Origin: MFD04580-c1 sp963702995
GTDB lineage: Bacteria > Planctomycetota > Phycisphaerae > Tepidisphaerales > Tepidisphaeraceae
Assembly: GCA_963702995.1 (NCBI GenBank)
Contig: OY969783.1
Coordinates: forward strand, 3,348,001 to 3,412,000
Length of the DNA: 64,000 bases
Direction of reading: 5' to 3'
Numbering within the stretch: the first letter of the stretch is position 1; each line of letters begins with the position of its first letter. The position numbers and the translations under genes are program-made. Below the pieces are notes generated by a model that was not told where the DNA came from, ran no database searches, and saw nothing but the letters and a program-made list of their open reading frames with translations. Positions 60,950 through 64,000 of this stretch are shown piece by piece.

Positions 60950-63407
60950 TTACTTGGGCTGATCGCCGCCGGACGCGCCGCCGCGATCGAGGATCATCGT
61001 CTGGGCGGCTTCGATGGGGAGGTTGAGCGCGCCCGTCGCTTCGGCGGCCGCTGATTTCACCTCCGGGGCCTTCTCGGCGGTTCGGGCGGCACGAAGCTTA
61101 ATGACCCGCGTCCCGTCGAGCCGATTGCCGAAGAACTTCGCGCTGGCTGAGAGACTGCGGTACAGGGCGATCTTCACGTCGTCAGGCGTGTCCGCGGCAA
61201 GCGCCTTGTCGAGCAGGGCCGGCTGGGTCGCCGTGCTGTCCAGCAGCGACAGGACGCCGGCGATGGCCTTCACGTTGTCCGGCCGCTTGTCGTTGAGGGA
61301 GGCGAGCAGCGTCGGCTCGGCGATGGAGAGGTCCAGGACCTGCCCGTTGTGGATCGCCAGCTTGTTGAGCAGGGCCGCGGCGCGGAGAGAGTAATCGGTC
61401 GCCGACTTCTCATCGAGGACGGTCCCGCCGGCGCGCTTGCGCGTCTTCGATCGCCTTGAGGATGCTGTCGCCCACGGCGGTGGAAACGCTTAGGGTGTGG
61501 GTGGTGTCGGCAAGTTGCGTGCGGAACCAGATCGACCCGCGCGACTTGACCAGGACGAGCTTCGCCGACCGGGCCAGCCGCGGGTTGGCGGCCGCGGCGT
61601 TGAACAGCTCCCGCGCCTGATCGAACGACACGTCGTCGGTCAGCATGATCACGTCGATCGACGGGAGCAGAGCGGCCGCCCCCAGCGCACCGCCGGCCGT
61701 CACGTCGCCAGCCGAGTGATACCCCTTGAGCTGGGCCATCATCTCATTCTTCGCCTGCTCGTTCGGGGCGAGGATCAGCACGTTGGGCATGCCGGTCTGG
61801 CTGACCGCCTCGGCCAGGAGCTGCATGACCAGCTCGCGCCCCTCGAAGGGCTTGATCGGCAGTGCGTTGGCGATCGCGAAGGCCGCCTCGTATCGAACGG
61901 AGCGGTCGGGGAACGTCATCGCGTCGGTGATCGGGTGGCCCTCGGCGCCTTCCAGGTTGCCCTGCCCGAGCATCTCCTGGAGGCTTTTGATCGCCTTGAG
62001 GGCGAGCGGCACGTTGGTGTCGCGCAGCGCCCGCGACAGCACGTTGTTCACGTAGCGGACACCGAGCATGCCGTTGTAGAACGAGGCCGAGACATCGCCA
62101 TAGACGTCGCTCGGCTTCTCGCCTTCCTTGAGGTCAACGTCGCGCTTATTGACGGCCGCCAGCCAAAGGCCGGCGACGTCCTCGCGAACGACCTTGGCCT
62201 TCATCGCGTTCTCGGCGGATCGGATCGCCATGAGATCGTTGAAGACGCCCGGCGGGGCATCATGATGAAGAAGGCCCTTTTCCTCATTCCAGCTCCAGAC
62301 CCAGGCAACCGGGTTGCGCGGGTCGGGCTTGATCGCGGCGGTGTTGTAGTAGAAGCGTTCGGCGAGCAGCGCGAACTGGGCCCCGGCGTTGATTGACGCC
62401 GGGTCGCTGCCCATCCGGGCGATCGCCTTGTTGATCGAATCTTTCGCGGCCGCCGGGATCGCAGGGTCTTGCGCGGCGCGAAGGAGGTAGGGGATGCTGT
62501 CCGGCTCACCCAGCTCGGCGAGGATGTCGGCGAGGTTTACCAGCGTCTGCGGGTCCTTCATCTCCATCGCCGCGACCAGCGGGTTCAGAAGCGGGCGGCC
62601 AATGCGGACCAGGGCTCGGCGAATGCTCCCATGGAGAGAGGACTGCCGTGTGTCGCGCAGGTAGTCGATCATCGGCGGGACGATTGATTCCCCCGCCTGC
62701 TGCAAACGGGCCAGGGCGTTGATGAACGACCGCCCGTCCGTGGCGAGCGCCTTGATGTTGCGGTCGATCTCGGCCGGGTCGGTCGCGAACTTCACGCGGG
62801 CCTGATCGACCTTGACCAGCAGGGTGGTGACGGCCTCGCGCATGTCGTCGTTGCGCTGAAGGCGGGGAAGGAAAACGTCGATGTCCTCATTCCGCCGCGC
62901 GCCCTCCTCTTTGAGGGCGGCGTAGACCTCGTCCGGAGGCCGGGTGGCAAGCTGCCGCGCTTCGGCGGCCGCGAGGTCGAACCGGGCAATCTTCGCGTAG
63001 TGCCAGAAGTTGTCCACGTTATCCAGCAGGGTCTGATCGGCCTTGGCTTCGGCCGGCGGAGCGGCGGGCGTCGCGGGCGTGCCGGGGGCGGCGGGCGTGC
63101 CGGGGGTCGCATCGGCCGGTGTTGCGGGCGTAGCGGGCGTCGCCGGGGTGGCGGGAGTCCCCGGTGTCGCGTCGGCGGGCGTGGCGGGGGCCGCCGGGGC
63201 GGGCGTGGTCATCGCGGGATCGGCGCCCGGCGGCTTGGCCATCTCCGGCGGTGCGGCCTGACCGCGGACGGTCGGCGCACAGAGCCCGACAGCCAGCGCG
63301 ATCGCCGCACCGGCCGCCATGTTGCTGGACCACCGTGAGTAGCTCTGGAAGATCGAACGAAACTGCCGAGTCGGACGTGCTGCCATCGCGCGGGTGGGCC
63401 GGATCAT
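60950..63407 (-). CDS. Secreted HEAT-repeat protein with Pro/Ala/Thr linker (one frameshift)
   Basis: About 818 residues. N-terminal basic region and hydrophobic stretch (NMAAGAAIALAVGLCAPTVRG) suggest export. A linker of repeated ATPATPATP and ADATPGTPA units spans roughly 45 residues. The remainder consists of helical repeats of the HEAT type (LVRIGRPLLNPLVAAMEM, LADILAELGEPDSIPYLLRA, KDSINKAIARMG) followed by a less repetitive region with SVRYEAAFAIANALP. The frame changes near 61432, after which LDEKSATDYSLRAAALLNKL through to DRGGASGGDQPK completes the protein. Start ATG 63407 follows GGAGG. Binding-scaffold role likely; ligand unknown. Confidence 0.75.
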
Positions 63408-63691
63408 GGGTGTGAGCCTCCAAGGGTGAGGCGGAGAGCGGACCGCACACACGCGCCCGAAGGAACGCGCAGCTGACGAGCCCAACTCGTTTGCCCGGCA
63501 GGCGCTGCCCGCCGAGCTCGTTCCCTCCGCCACGGCCGATCGTCCGACGCGTTGCCGGGCCGCAAGTGCAACTGTAAGCACTTACAGGGCCAGCGCGTGC
63601 GCATCCCAATCGGGCCAGATCACCGGTTCGTCGAAGATAGAGCCCACCCCCACTGGTGTCAAGAAAACTCCGATTCCGCCAAGGGTTGCGA
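63408..63691. other. Intergenic region
   Basis: Upstream of the HEAT gene (minus strand). I see no gene. The GGAGG ribosome site is at 63417-63421 in reverse. A promoter is not obvious. Confidence 0.4.
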
Positions 63692-63745
63692 AAAACGGGG
63701 AGTCTCCCCTTTCTTCACCCGAAGAAAGGGGAGACTCCCCGTTTT
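63692..63745. terminator. Bidirectional terminator, perfect 24-base stem
   Basis: Arms 63692-63715 and 63722-63745 are perfectly complementary around CACCCG. AAAA precedes and TTTT follows, so a T-run is present on both strands. It is 14 bases after the esterase stop (minus). Confidence 0.9.
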
Positions 63746-63758
63746 CCAGGGCGAACCG

Positions 63759-64000
63759 TTACTTAATTGCGGCCTGCACGCCCGGGTAGTCCCGCCAGAT
63801 CCACCGGAGCGTGTCGGGGAAGATGCTCCCGCCGTGCTTGCCGTTGTGGGAGCCTTCGCCGAAGACGAACTTCACGTCGTAGCGCGGCCCTTCAGTCTTG
63901 GTTTCGTCCGCGTGGGTGTTGGCCCAGAGCAGCGCCTTTTCCATCTGCTGGTTCGCGAGCGGCCAGTTGCCGTGCTCGTTATTCAGATCGGTGCGGCCGT
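63759..64000 (-). CDS. Esterase family (enterochelin-esterase-like) alpha/beta hydrolase, C-terminus only
   Basis: The last 80 residues of a protein whose start lies beyond the right edge. NEHGNWPLANQQMEKAL precedes FVFGEGSHNGKHGGSIFPD and TLRWIWRDYP, the closing motif of PF00756-type esterases in which the His of SHNGKHGG completes the catalytic triad. Substrate cannot be judged from this fragment. It converges on nothing: the next gene (HEAT) is on the same strand downstream, after a perfect hairpin terminator. Confidence 0.85.
   Translation of the reverse strand, partial: GRTDLNNEHGNWPLANQQMEKALLWANTHADETKTEGPRYDVKFVFGEGSHNGKHGGSIFPDTLRWIWRDYPGVQAAIK

Overview
The window is GC-rich DNA, apart from a few AT-richer patches, from what is most likely a member of the Planctomycetota, probably close to the Phycisphaerae. 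The clues are Pro/Ala/Thr-rich secreted proteins, PQQ-type beta-propeller proteins, several Uma2 (DUF820) genes, a GyrI-like lipoprotein, a DUF6677-like membrane protein, a sigma factor with an N-terminal helix-turn-helix extension, and intergenic hairpin repeats. This placement is inferred from gene content; there is no rRNA here. At least thirteen genes are split by single-base or two-base shifts, two of them in G7 runs where G6 restores a perfect family motif. I read these as uncorrected sequencing or assembly indels and annotate each such gene as one locus.

Layout. 1-2.5 kb: a sigma-70-like gene running off the left edge, then an ImmA/IrrE metallopeptidase and an XRE regulator with a perfect 19-bp palindrome upstream. 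2.7-19.7 kb (plus strand): an MFS exporter, a PaaK-like acyl-activating enzyme, two beta-propeller proteins, then an EhpF-like acyl-activating enzyme, two Uma2 nucleases plus a remnant, an acylating aldehyde dehydrogenase and an iron alcohol dehydrogenase (together a plausible acid-to-alcohol reduction route), and two glycosyltransferases. 19.8-22.2 kb (minus strand, lower GC): an EcoRI-family adenine methyltransferase overlapping a DUF262-HNH nuclease, a compact putative restriction/defence module. 22.5-24.8 kb: molybdenum-cofactor genes fdhD and mobA, a DUF7009-like gene and tRNA-Gln(CUG). 25.1-32.9 kb: small membrane proteins, a repeat-filled gap, an SprA-type putative metalloprotease, a lipoprotein, a flavoprotein, a Fic protein with an inverted repeat over its start codon, a methyltransferase, leuD and upp.

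33.1-39.3 kb: an ABC exporter (ATPase plus permease), a DUF486 protein, a stand-alone C-terminal half of HrpA, and a SpoU-type RNA methyltransferase. 39.6-48.2 kb: a signalling and uptake block made of a REC/HD-GYP/REC/GGDEF protein, a periplasmic binding protein without a transporter, a hybrid histidine kinase with two receivers and an HPt domain, and a TonB-dependent receptor. 48.3-57.4 kb (minus strand): hisG, a degenerate HhH-GPD protein, then rbfA, infB and nusA in the conserved translation/transcription cluster, and a MalK/UgpC-type ATPase. 57.5-64 kb: a further Uma2 gene, a secreted protein that is about one quarter methionine, a MATE exporter, a HEAT-repeat protein and the C-terminus of an esterase.

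Intergenic DNA is unusually rich in hairpin-forming dispersed repeats of several families, often placed at gene ends. Recurrent promoters of the form TTGnnn-N16/17-TATACTCCGC are visible.
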